From assembly GCA_000750105.3 (NCBI GenBank), contig JPHH03000002.1:1054001-1118000 (forward strand): a stretch of 64,000 nucleotides of DNA, in the 5' to 3' direction. This DNA comes from Tolypocladium sp. Sup5 PDA-1. Its lineage: Eukaryota; Ascomycota; Sordariomycetes; Hypocreales; Ophiocordycipitaceae. A program made the position numbers and the translations under genes. A model generated the notes under the pieces. The model did no database searches. It saw only the letters and a list, made by a program, of their open reading frames with translations, and had not been told where the DNA came from. Shown piece by piece: positions 44,703 through 56,100 of the stretch; within the stretch, counting starts at the first letter, position 1, and every line of letters begins with the position of its first letter.

Positions 44703-46332
44703 ATGGCGTCACAACAGGTCCTGTTCGCCGAGACGATAGCCGGCATGAAGAAAGCATTCAAGAGAAAGGCCTACGGTAAGCTCTTTAGTGGAAATCTCTC
44801 TCGTGGATCAATGCTGACGGCGACCGTGTCTACAGAGTCTGACTCGGATTCCGAAATCGAAAACCACGGCAATCGCGGCAACAAGATGAAGAAGCGAGCG
44901 CGGTTCGCGCGCAAAGGGCAATTGGTGCCGACGCAAGGGCCGAGCGCATACAAAGAGGTAGGGCTGTGCAGCTCGTTGGCCCAGACGCGGCCCGTCTAAT
45001 CGGTCGGCTAACCATGCCCTAGGCTGTCGACTTCGCCGGTGTTCGCAGGCCCATCCTCCACCGCAACCCGACGTTGGTAGACGACGAAGGCTACGAGATC
45101 GACAGCGGCGACGACGTCGACCGCATCGAAGAAGCCGAGCTCGCAGCTGCGGAGCTCAATCCATACGCCCACGTCCGCCTCGAACGTACGTCGAGTCACC
45201 CAGCTGTCCGCGGGCACGAAGCTGACCCGAGATAGATATCCTGGCCCCGTTAACCGCCTCGACCGACCTCCCTACCCACTCGACCCTGTCGAAGCCATTC
45301 GTCTCCAAGACCCTCACAGATTTAGTCTCGCAGAGCTGCGACATGATGCGCAGCGAAAACAAATCCTTGTGGCAGGTCAGGCGTCTGTGGACCGCTCTGT
45401 GCGGCGACGGCAATTGGATGCCGTGCGAGCTGATGGTCGGGCCGAACGACATCGATATGTTCTCAGACGACCACGTCGCTCGTCACCTCCTGAGTTTGGC
45501 AAAGGCGAGTGGCGCTGACACATCGTCGCCGGGAACCTTGAATGGCGACATCCGAAGCGAACAAGTGGGCGGAGCGAACGGCCCAGCGGCCCGTGCTGGG
45601 GATCACCAAGCGCGGCCCGAGGAGGTCAAGGGCGGCGCAGATGTGCCGATGACGGATGCTGCCCCGGCCAACAACGAAGACGGCAAATCAGAGCCTGGCG
45701 CAGAAGTCGGGGAAAAGGAAAGCGATGGCGAGGGATCCTCCGAAGCGCGTCCAGAGAATGAACGCGGCGGTAAACCTGCAGAGAGTGCAGAGGGTGGCGC
45801 CGAGACTGCGGGGGATCAGGGTGCGAAAGAGAAGCCGGGCAAGGGGCGGGCCGAAGACGGTTCGGGCGATGTGCCGATGAAGGACGGTGAAGCAACGACG
45901 GACAGTCGACCCGAGCCAGAAACAACGGGCGACAAGGCTCCATCCAGTACCCCGGAAGATCTAGAGCCGGCCTTTATCCATCCCATGTTCCTCTCGCCGG
46001 CGGGTGCCAAGGCGGATCGAGACCTCGGCCTCCCGGAACACGAAGCCGAGGACATCAGAAGACTGCTCGCACTCTACGTGCAGAAGCAAGAGGAGGTCTG
46101 CCGGGGGACGAGAAGGCTGCACCACGGCCTGCTCAAGGCGGAGCGGTTACGGAACGACGTGCTGCACTGGGCCAAGGCAGAGGCGCACTGCGGCCCAAAC
46201 CGGGACATGTCTGACGGCGAGGACTGGTATGACAGGGAGGAATGGGGCCTCACCGAGGACCTCAAGAAGGGACAGGACGAGGAGGAAGAGGACACCGCGA
46301 CAGCGGGCAAGAAGACGCGGAATCGTCGATGA
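44703..46332 (+). CDS. rxt2: Rxt2-like subunit of the Rpd3/Sin3 histone deacetylase complex
   Basis: Four exons, 44703-44775, 44836-44957, 45023-45185 and 45236-46332, encode 484 residues. The RXT2 N-terminal domain covers about residues 20-170: MKKRARFARKGQLVPTQGPS, VRRPILHRNPTLVDDEGYEID, LNPYAHVRLEHILAPLTASTDLPTHSTLSKPF and NKSLWQVRRLWTALCGD. Rxt2 belongs to the large Rpd3 complex that deacetylates histones at promoters. The middle (about 200-370) is a Glu/Gly/Lys/Asp-rich disordered region; the C-terminus has a helical stretch (EDIRRLLALYVQKQEEVCRGTRRLHHGLLKAERLRNDVLHW) and an acidic/basic tail. The first three exons are short, and all junctions restore frame. Confidence 0.9.
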
Positions 46333-46939
46333 TGTGATTCTGCTTGTCTGTCACATGTGCGGGCCTCTCTGGACGAGGCTCAATGAATAATGACCGTCAT
46401 GACACAGCCGGGAGGGGCGTGGGTTCGTGCCGCATTCTGCCCCCCTCAGGCTGGGGAGCTCCATTTCGGGGTGTAGAACTTTGGCACATGGTTGTCTGGT
46501 TATTGTTAGACTTTTGTATGCGGGCATACCTCGGTTCTCGCTCTATATCGATGGAGCATTGTAATTCATGATGCCAATATCCCCAGAGGTCACAATCGGC
46601 GTAGTTTGTTATCTGGGGATATCATCGGTTGAAGCTGAGGTGGCGATGGATGTGCCTGTTGCAGTTGCTGAGCAAAAGTCCGCTGTGGGCTCCCGTTTTC
46701 AGGTGCCACCCACAGCGAGGCCCCGCATCCCCCATCCCTTGCCGAGCTTATGACGCCGCCCGTCAACCAGACTTGCCCCAAAATTGCCCCAAACTTTTTT
46801 ATTCTCGCAACGTCTCGAGCTCTGAAGCTGCCTCGACGCGATAGTCTCAGCTGCAACCCGGATCTTGGTGATCGACTTGCCGTGACTACAGCTTGTCCTT
46901 TTTTCTCGCAACCGTTTGTTTCGCGTGCGGTCCGAAAAC
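46333..46939. promoter_or_regulatory. Region between rxt2 and the phospholipid methyltransferase gene
   Basis: This 0.6 kb has no supported gene. The 100 bp before the methyltransferase ATG contain a T-rich run and pyrimidine-rich leader sequence. Confidence 0.4.
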
Positions 46940-47785
46940 ATGGCGTCTCTCGTGCGTGACCTCGCCAGCCATGTCGACTTTGACAAGCAGAGCTTGTTGG
47001 GTGAGTTCCCTCGCGCCGGGGTGCGGTGCGGTGATGGTAGCGTCTAATGTGTCTGTGCCTCGCCGCAGTGTCTGCATGCTCGATTGCCTTCAATCCGCTG
47101 TTCTGGAAGTGAGTTCCGCGTCCGTGTGCAATGGCTCCCCGTGATGCGTGCCCGGCTCCAGCTAACGTGCCGCGTCTCGCACCGCAGCATCGTCGCCCGC
47201 CAAGGTTCGAGCACCACGCCTCGCCTCCCTGCCGCGGCGCCGGCACGCAGCTAACCCCGAGGCACTGTAGAGTACCACAACAAGCTCCTGACGAACCTGT
47301 TCGGCGGCCGCTCGCGCACGGCATGCTACGCGCTCGCGGCGACCATCTTCTCGCTCGGCCTCGTGCGCGATTGGCTCTACAAGTCGGCCATCTTTGAGCA
47401 GCCGTCGCACCCGCTGCTGCAGACGCTGTACTCGCAGGTGGCCGGGTACGCGCTGCTGGCGTGCGGCAACGTGCTGGTCATCTCGTCGACGTGGGCGCTG
47501 GGCATAACGGGCACCTTCCTGGGCGACTACTTTGGCATTCTGATGGACGAGATGGTCACGGGCTTCCCGTTCAACGTGTGCGGCGCGCCCATGTACTGGG
47601 GCTCGACGATGAGCTTCCTCGGCACGGCGCTGGTGTTTGGCAAGCCCGCGGGTCTGCTGCTGACGGTCTGGGTGCTCGTCGTGTACGTGCTGGCCCTGCG
47701 GTACGAGGACCCGTTTACGGCGGGGATTTACGCCAAGCGGGAGCGCGAGAGGGCTGCGGCCAAGTCTGGCAAGAAGCAGAAGTAA
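46940..47785 (+). CDS. opi3: Phosphatidyl-N-methylethanolamine N-methyltransferase (PEMT/Opi3 type)
   Basis: Catalyses the last methylations of phosphatidylethanolamine to phosphatidylcholine at the ER with S-adenosylmethionine. Four exons, 46940-47000, 47069-47108, 47188-47204 and 47271-47785, give 210 residues, close to yeast Opi3 (206). The third exon is only 17 bp, but it is required: it supplies IVARQ between FNPLFWN and EYHNKLLTNLFGG, and every junction then closes in frame. Family features are the N-terminal hydrophobic segment, four membrane helices, and the SAM-binding regions GDYFGILMDEMVTGFPFNVCGAPMYWGS and RYEDPFTAGIYAKRERERAAAKSGKKQK. The Arg/Lys-rich C-terminus is usual for ER retention. 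Confidence 0.95.
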
Positions 47786-48926
47786 GACACGGGCGGTGCT
47801 GTTGCATCAAGGCAGCATACGCACGTCGCCTGGGACGCGGATGCAGCACGTCAGGCTCGGCGATGCTTACAAGGATGCTTAAAGCTGCGTGTGGTATCAG
47901 GCATGGAGTTTTTGGTCCGACAGGGAGGCGTGGCCTTTCAACAGGCTTAAAAGGAGTTTTCGAGGGGCTGCATTGTCGACATCAACCAGTCGACCGGCGC
48001 AGGGGTTTGGGACTGGAAGCATGGTCATGGAGGAGAGTGATTATCGTCGGCTAGGCATGCCCTGTGTAGACAATGGAAACAAACACGAGAGCATCAGAGC
48101 ATTTACACGGCAATCGGCTGCCGGCCCCCACTGGACGTTGCTCGTGTCTCCACCGTCGCTCGGTGAGCAGCTGGAAAAGCTTCGGCGTCTCGTACGAGCC
48201 GGCTGGTCTGCATCGGCTCAGCCCCGAAGCAGACATGCAGCCACCGTTCCAGGCTCGGCGCTTGCCACGGCCCAGCGCGGCTGTTTGGCAGAAGAGGGTG
48301 CGGAGGGCACGGCAAAAGGCCATCCGCGTTGTCGGTAGATGGCGATCCGAGGGGTAGCCCCCGAACGGACCCGGCGGGCGGCGGGCGCAGGGCTGCCGTC
48401 TCCATCCTGACAACCCGTGGGGCAGCCAAGCCGGTTCTCGGCCCGTGCATGTCGTGTCGGATCTGGGACGACGACGGAGAGCGTCCCCGACGGCCACTGC
48501 TCGTAAGAGAGGGGGCCCTGGATGCTTTTAGGTTTTTGCCTCGTCAGCACGGTCATGATACTTGGGCATTGGTGTTTTCCTGGTGGGCTTCGCCGCGAAG
48601 CGTAGCACAACTCAAGTCACGGGCCGCGTTCGGGTGCGTCCGGAAGTTGGACCCCGTAGGGCCGTAGGGAAAGCGCCAGCGCCAGCGCCAAATGCGTCAA
48701 CCATTTTTTTCACACAAATACGGCCTGCTTGCCCCCTGCACACCGACGACACGCAGCGGACGCACATGAACGAACCCGACGACAACCCTGATAGACAAGG
48801 CGCCTTCATGCCCGGCCACTTGAATCCGAGACTGGGACTGCGCACGCTCATGGAAGAGTGTGACTGGAGAGAAGACAGACGGTTCGACTGAGCCCTGAAG
48901 GTTTCCGTGGGTGGACGACAGACACC
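47786..48926. promoter_or_regulatory. Region between the methyltransferase and Nramp genes
   Basis: This 1.1 kb has no supported gene; the frames seen on both strands lack motifs. A tandem GCCAGC (about 48673-48690) occurs before the Nramp leader. Confidence 0.4.
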
Positions 48927-50674
48927 ATGCGACGACAAAACGCGACAACGGGCCTGAGCGGCTCGGGCACGGAGATGCAGGACCAGGAGAGCATCCAGCG
49001 CATCGCCGATGGGCTGGAGGCTGCTGCTGGCGGCGACGGGGGCCTCCCCGGAGGCCCTGGGGAGAAGAGCCAGGCTGTCGTGAGGGAAGACAGCCTCGGA
49101 CGGAGCAGTGCCGTCAAGGCCAAGACGGCGCTGGAAAAGGCCAAGCACTGGTTCATTACCTTTTCCAAGTTTATCGGGCCGGGCTTCATGATTTCCGTGG
49201 CGTACAGTGAGTGCTTTCTCCGTCTTCAGTGTTGTCCTGGAGCCACGGCTGACTTCTTGCAGTCGACCCTGGCAACTACGCCACAGACATCGCCGCCGGT
49301 GCGTCCTACCAGTTCAAGCTCCTCTTCATCGTCCTCCTCAGCAACCTCTTCGCCATCCTGCTGCAAAGCCTGGCCATCCAGCTGGGCACCGTGACGGGGC
49401 TCGACCTGGCGTCCATGAACCGCGTCTACCTGCCCCGGTGGCTCAACTGGTTCCTCTACGGGCTGGCCGAGATCGCCATCATCGCGACCGACATCGCCGA
49501 GGTCATCGGCACCGCCATCGCGCTGAACCTGCTCATCCCAAAGCTGCCCCTGGTCGCGGGGTGCGCGCTGTCCATCCTCGACGTCATGGCCATCCTGTTC
49601 TTCTACCGGCCCGACGGCGCCATGAAGGGGCTTCGCCTGTTTGAGATGTTTGTGTGCCTGCTCGTCATTGGCGTGGTTGTGTGCTTTTGCATCCAGCTGT
49701 CCATGATCAAGGAGACGAGCGTGGGGGAAATCTTCCGCGGATACCTGCCCTCGAGTGCCATTGTCGAGTCTGAGGGGTGAGTCCGCCGTGGACCTCTGCT
49801 GAGTGCGTGCTAACGGGCTTCCAGGTTGTACCAAGCGTGCGGCATTCTTGGCGCCACAGTCATGCCTCACAGCCTCTTCCTGGGATCGGGCATCGTCCAG
49901 CCGCGACTGAGAGAGTACGACACCAAGCACGGCCTCATGCCGGAAGAGCCCGCGTCCGCGGCGTCGTCCACCAACGACGGGTACGACAAGATCACGTACA
50001 TTCCGTCTCACGCAGCCATCAAGCACTCGCTCAAGTACTCCATCACCGAGCTCGCGCTGTCACTGTTCACCTTTGCGCTCTTTGTCAACTCGGCCATTCT
50101 CATCGTGGCCGGCGCCTCGCTGTACCAGAACCCCGACGCCCTCGAGGCCGACATCTTTGGGATCCATGACCTGCTGGCCAAGAGCATCTCGCCGGCGGTG
50201 GGCACAATCTTTGCGCTGGCGCTGCTCCTCTCCGGTGTGTCCGCGGGCATCGTCTGCACCATTGCGGGCCAGATGGTCAGCGAGGGCGCTCTGCGGTGGA
50301 AGGTGAAGCCGTGGCTGCGACGGCTCATCACGCGCTCCATCAGCATCACCCCGTCCATCATCATCGCCGGGGCCGTGGGGCGATCGGGCCTCAACGCCGC
50401 GCTGACGGGATCGCAAGTCGCGCTTAGCAGCGTGCTGCCGTTTGTCACGCTCCCGCTCATCTACTTTACGAGCCGCAGCCGGTTCATGACGGTCCAGCCC
50501 GGCATGGCGCGGTACACGGACGAGGATGGACGGCCGATCTCCGGCAGCACGACGGGGGCCATCAACATGTCCAACCCGTGGTGGCTCGCCGGCTTGGCGG
50601 GGCTCGTCTGGCTGGTCATTACGGTTATGAACGTTGCGAATCTGGTGTTGCTGGGGATGGGGAAGTCTGGCTGA
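48927..50674 (+). CDS. Nramp-family divalent metal transporter (Smf type)
   Basis: Three exons, 48927-49206, 49263-49776 and 49825-50674, encode 547 residues. Nramp proteins carry Mn2+, Fe2+ and other divalent metals with protons. TM1 holds the metal-binding signature: SKFIGPGFMISVAYIDPGNYATD (the intron splits the codon before Asp-Pro-Gly). TM6 has ACGILGATVMPHSLFLGSG, the other metal-site motif. Further helices are visible (LLFIVLLSNLFAILLQSLAIQ, ALAEIAIIATDIAEVIGTAIAL and LLLSGVSAGIVCTIAGQMVSEG). The N-terminal 80 residues are hydrophilic and could carry ubiquitination or sorting signals. Plasma membrane or endosome location cannot be decided from sequence. Yeast relatives are Smf1 to Smf3. 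Confidence 0.95.
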
Positions 50675-51517
50675 TGAATGATTTGAGTGTGGGAAAGGCG
50701 GGATTATATATGGCAGAGGCGCCGTGACGATGAGCATGAGCACACGAGCATTGATGAGAGCGCCGGCGTCCTATGCGGATCACAGGACGGCATTGGAAAG
50801 CTAGAATCTAGCATTAGCATAGCACTAGAGTTGGATGACTTGCAACATTCCACAGTCATACTCATCTGAAACCTCTGGAATAAGTGAATCCCCGAGCCGA
50901 CAGTAAGGATATTGTCACGCAACTACTAATTCTCAAAGCTCGTTGGCGGCATGAAATATTACCGCATTGAACGTACAAATGAGACATGTTCATGGAGGAT
51001 TTCCTAACAAAGAGCGCGCAACGTCTTTCATCGCGGCATTAATGTTCTGTTCCTGTGACCGACTGCTTGGCGCCCTTACGTCAACGCCACGAGCCAAAAC
51101 GCTGCCCCGCCACGGCTCTCCCCGCATCAGGACCCCCAGCTGAAGCACATGTGCACCTCAACCCGACCGCAAACCACATCACACCACATGCATGCGTCCA
51201 TCTACATTACCGTTGGCCATCTCCAGCTCGCTTACTTCAGGCCCCGAAGGCACCCAAGGCTTTGCCCTCGTCCTCGGCCTTTTCGCCAAGACACCGCGTT
51301 CGCCCGAGCCGCTCAGCTGCCGCCGTAGCCTGCGCGTCCGCCAGTGCTTGCTCTGAGGCTGGACGTTGTGACCGGGATAAAGGCATCTTCCGGAAGTTGA
51401 AGTGAGCATGTCCCTGCACCTTCTACTCGTGGCTAAGCGCTGAACGGGCCGCAGGTTGCGAGCAAGAGCCCCCGCCTCGAGGTGGTGAGCCAAAGGCACT
51501 GCCATCAGAGCCCAACA
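50675..51517. promoter_or_regulatory. Region between the Nramp and Lsb5-like genes
   Basis: This 0.84 kb has no supported gene. It provides the Nramp 3' region (A/T-rich near 50800-51050) and the Lsb5-like promoter. Confidence 0.4.
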
Positions 51518-53123
51518 TGTTTTCGCAGGTATGAAACCCCCGAGCTCAGTCCCGCGAGGCTAGCGAACTCGCTGCAGCTCACTCGGTGAGATTCTCGGTT
51601 GGGGCTGCTCCCCGGGGAATATCCACGTGCCAAGCTGGACACACACCACGAAACCTTGCCTGCTAACAAGCACATCCAGAAGAAACCCTACTCGGCGGTC
51701 ACCGTCACCATCGAGAACCTCACCTCAGAATCCTACGGCGAGGAGGACCTCAGCGGCATCCCCGACCTCGTCGACGTCATCAAGCTGCAGGCCTCGGGCC
51801 CGACCGAGGCCGCCCGCGCCATCCGCAAGAAGCTCAAGTACGGCAACGTCCACCGCCAGATCCGCGCCCTCGTCCTCCTCGACGGGCTCATCCAGAACGC
51901 CGGCTCGCACTTCCAGCGGGCCTTTGCCGACGAGCCGCTGCTGGAGCGCCTCCGCGTGTGCGGCACCTCGGACCTGTCGGACCCGGCGGTCAAGAAGAAG
52001 TGCACGGAGCTGTACCGGGAGTGGTCGCAGTACGCTTCGACGCCGGGGCTGGAGAGGATTGCGCGCCTCTACAAGGTGAGGCACTCGCAAGTATTTGGGC
52101 TCGGCAATATCAACTGATCCCCTACGCAGGAACTTCCCAAGAGAAAGGTCGCCGTCACGCAGGAGCGGTCCAAGGTCATCCAGGAAACCGAAAACCCCTT
52201 TGGCGACGACGAGGAAGAGGAAGCCGAGAGAGCCTCGCGACAGCCCGCCGCAGGACCCTCCAGCCAGCCATGGGCGCCGCAAATAGCCCCCGCCTTTGAC
52301 AGGCACACGCTCGTCAAGGCCAGCGACGCGCCGCACTTTGGCCACTTCGGCCACGACAAGAAGAAGGACAAGTCCAAGAGCAAGGGGGGCAAGCGGAAAC
52401 CCTTCAACCTCGAGGCCGAGAAGGAGAAGATGAAGTCGGTCATCGCCGAGTCGTCGATTGCGTCGACGAACCTCATGAACTCGCTGCAGAGCATCAACCG
52501 CGAGCGGGAGCGCATCTCGGAGAACAAGGTGGCGGTGCACCACTTTGAGGCGTGCAAGCAGCTCCGTCGGCGGATCCTGCGCTACGTATGTCCAAGACCC
52601 GGGGAGGCTGGGGATGTGTGACTGACGTGAGACTTGTAGATTCACAACGTTGAGAGTGAGCAGTGGCTCGGCAGCCTGCTCCACGCCAACGACGAGCTCG
52701 TCCACGCCCTCATGTCGTTTGAGCAGCTGGACCAGTCCCTCGACGCCGACAGCGACTCGGACGACGAGCTCGCCGAGCAAGCCCACCTCTACCGGAGTAC
52801 GTTTCCTTCTCACCCCTTGCCCCTTTTTACTCCTTCCTCACACCAGATACACAGTGGCTACGCTCAAGGGCAAGGAAGACCAGGCCATCCACTCCCCGCA
52901 AAGCTCCCACGCCCCCGACCTCTCCGGCCTGAGCCTCGAACCGACCCCCCGCGCCGCCGCCCCTCCCGTCCCCAAACCCTCCAGCCTACCCGCCCCGGCG
53001 CGGCCCCCGCGTCCGAGCAAAAAGCCCGCCGCCCCTGTCGAGGAGGACGACGAGGACGACCCGTTTGGCGACAACAACGTCGTGGAGACGCCGGCGATTG
53101 AACGCCCGGAGCCAAGATGGTAG
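51518..53123 (+). CDS. VHS-domain protein similar to Lsb5 (actin/endocytosis adaptor)
   Basis: Five exons, 51518-51529, 51680-52075, 52130-52585, 52640-52796 and 52855-53123, encode 429 residues. The first exon is only 12 bp (MFSQ), joined across a 150-bp intron to KKPYSAVTVTIENLTSESY. The VHS domain fills about residues 5-140 (DLSGIPDLVDVIKLQ, KKLKYGNVHRQIRALVLLDGLIQNAG and KKKCTELYREWSQY). An EH-domain-binding NPF motif follows (ENPFGDDEEE), then a GAT-like helical region (NLMNSLQSINRERERISE and FEACKQLRRRILRYIHNVES) and a Pro-rich tail ending with another acidic DPF motif (DDPFGDNN). Yeast Lsb5 binds Las17 and links endocytosis to cortical actin; the domain order matches. The last acceptor choice is decided by frame: the AG at 52854 keeps MATLKGKEDQ open. 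Confidence 0.87.
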
Positions 53124-56100
53124 GCCGGAGCTGTGACTGCTGATGAGCGGGCCGGGCGAGCGATCTCCTTTTTTTTTCCGTGCTACTTTGTATAATGGGT
53201 ATGGAATCTGAGAACGACCTATGACAACGGGGGATTTGGATATCCGAGTCTGAGACGGGGGACACGTAATGGACAGAAATGGACCACGACGGCAGTTGCA
53301 AATTTTGAAGTCTCCTTTTCTCTGATGCCACCTACTACTCAATTATCCAGTGACATATTGTGAAGTACTTGTTTAGACGTCGGCACTTTGACCTGTTGTG
53401 TTTAAGACTTACAACTGGACAGAACAAGAGTACCTTACCATCAACAGCCTTGCTCTGTCGGAAACTCTGTCGGGAACGAAAGCCATCGCCCCGTAGTTGC
53501 GCGGGACGAGGTACAGGGTAGGTAGTATATCCCCGCCAAGAGACGACAAATCTATGGGACAACTCCCTCTTATTCTCTATTCAACAATTCCTTCGAGGTC
53601 CTTTTCTGTAACAGGCGTCTTTTATTCTTGTTTGCTCACGACTCGCCCTACTCAGACTCGACGTTGATCTGTAGTATGCGGCGGAGGCGGCGTCTGCCCA
53701 GAACGTAAGGCAGCTAAGGCATGTAATAAACAGCTCGTAGGCTCCTGGCTGGTGCCAACAACTCCCTCATTCTCCTTCAGGGCCAGCACCCCAAAAGACT
53801 CACTTTCTTCAGGACAGTCCTTTGCTGGCAGTTACAATACTGGCATCGCGCTGTTCTCATCTGTCGAAATACGATTATGCCACTACAGAATTTTGAGTCT
53901 CATGCCTGTGCGACATCGCCGTTTTCTGTCACAGCGCTGGGCACCCGGTGTGCAACCCTCGTGGCGATTACAAGTGGGAACCACAGAGCAGTCTTGTGCC
54001 ACTGCCAGCAACCTCGATTTGCCCAGTTTCGCGAGGGAAATTGGGCTCAAAGACTTCTTTGTCACTCAGATTGGGTCCAGTGAGGCTCCCCCACCTCACC
54101 TGAACGTTGCGCGCTCGCAAACAACGGTTCTCCTCGCTGTTGATCGCTAGGTACTTCGTACTTGGTGCTTCTAATTTGATGCCAGGACGGATCGACAAGG
54201 TGTCAATTCCTTTGTGAGTGACGCCTAGGCGGTCGGCGGCCAATGGGGGAGATTCTTCCCGCTGTCACTTTGCACAACATCTGGCGGTTCGTGCTCGTGG
54301 TAACCACAATCATACCATCCGGGGGGAGGCATTGCACAGGAGGCTAGGGGCATGCAAGCAAGGACCAGGGCGACGGCGAGGGAGGCGGTATCGCTCGTGG
54401 CAGCCGCTGGCAATGCGACATTCCCTGCGGCCTCTCGGACCGTATGCAGACGCGCCTCGGTAGCCTTTCCCGGTTCTTTCTGGAAGCTCTCCCAGATCGG
54501 ATCGAGGCAAAGGGCGAGGGCGTGGAGCGAGAGACACGGAGACGCCGGGGCCAAACAATGCAACTCGTCGCCCCATTCATGGCCGGTTGCGAGCCTGTAA
54601 CTTGACGGCCGTCGACGCCGCGCGAAGCCGCCATTGGATATCCAGACTCCCGGTGTCCTTGGACCGCTCATTGACAAGGGGCCCATCAATAGCCAGGCGC
54701 GGGCTGGGGCCGTTGGCTGGCATTGATGAGCGCATACGAGTACAGCGCATACAGCGCATGGAGTTATTTTGCAGCTGATAGGTATCCGTACCTTGCTCCA
54801 CTGCGACCTGGCCCGTGAGCTTCGGCCAGGCCAGAAAGCAGGATTGCGAGACAAGGAGGGCTCCGAACCAGCGTTCCGTCCTCGGTGAGGGCAAAGGCAC
54901 GTCTAAATGCGAAGTGGAGGGCTGGGGGCGCAATGCAAGGGCAATCTCAGATGGGATCGACAATAGCAAGAGCCGGCGCAAGGACCACCGGGGATGCGAT
55001 TGTCGAATGCGACCCTGATGAGTGATGCGTGATGCCTTTCTTAGCACGTCTGGCGTCCCGTGTGCCCGGAGCGTGGCCGCCATCCGATGCGATCTCGTCC
55101 CTCGTGGCACTCTGGCCCTCGGTTCGTGCCACCGAACGTCAGCACGAGCGACATGGTGATACTAGCAACGCGGCCGAGAGATGGAGGCGCAACCGAGCCG
55201 TGGCGCGGGCAACGAGATGGGTCGCGCAACGTGCTGGCTGGGTGAAGCGGAGCAAGGGAGCGACCGCCAGCGAGATCCGGATGATGGAACCAGCCAAGCC
55301 CCCGCCACTGTACGGAGTACTCGTAGTAAGACTCGCAGGTGGGTGCATCAACCCGTAAGCTGTTAGCACTAATACTCCGTACTCCGTACGGGGGGAGTGC
55401 TGGGTTGTCACATCGCGCTGATGCTGAGCGGATTGCACCACCACCACGAGGACTTTTCGTGCATGTACGGATACACCTGATCAAACTGCGCGCTGCTCTT
55501 CATTGAGGGGGAAATCGAAGCAGGATCCCAGCCCTGGAAATCGCTCATGTCCGCTCCTGATGACTTGCCCGCGGGCGAAGGCCATTTCGGGGTTGAATGA
55601 GTTGTCCCGATCGGGGCGTCTGGAGGCTGGCCCTGTGCGGATCGACTCTGAGCCGCATAGAAGGCCATTCTAGAAAGTCGTTCTCACTAACGGTGTTGGC
55701 GTACGCCAGCCCATGGAGTGGCGGCAAGGAGTAGATTGGCAAGTCGGTCGCTGGCCTGCATCCGCGTCCCAATTGCGTCCATGCGATGGTGGCCGCTGTC
55801 CTGCTGGTGGTTGCGCCAAGCAGGGGGAAGCCTTGCAGCCACACTCGCGGTGCCCACCGACTCGCAGCCTGGCACCGCCATGCTAGAGGGAACAATAGGC
55901 CAGCCACTGGCGCTGCGTTATTGACGACTTGCCCGGCACTCCCGCCGGCCTTTCTGCAGGACATTAGTCAGTTCTGAAACGAAGGAAGCTTCTGGGGTAC
56001 GCGAGGTCGTGTGGGCGCTTCGTGTGGAGTCAGTATGCTGATGCTCTGCAGCTGCATGCCCGGTCTTTCAAAATCCGCCGCTGTTACTGCATCTCGTACG

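Noticed and set aside
49226..50026. Minus-strand frame of 266 codons
   Set aside because: It is antisense to the Nramp gene; hydrophilic, with no motif.
51725..52813. Minus-strand frame of 362 codons
   Set aside because: It is antisense to the Lsb5-like gene and mirrors its codons; no family motif.
55408..55668. 86-codon minus-strand frame starting with ATG
   Set aside because: Composition is protein-like, but codon use matches the background and no family or splice evidence exists.
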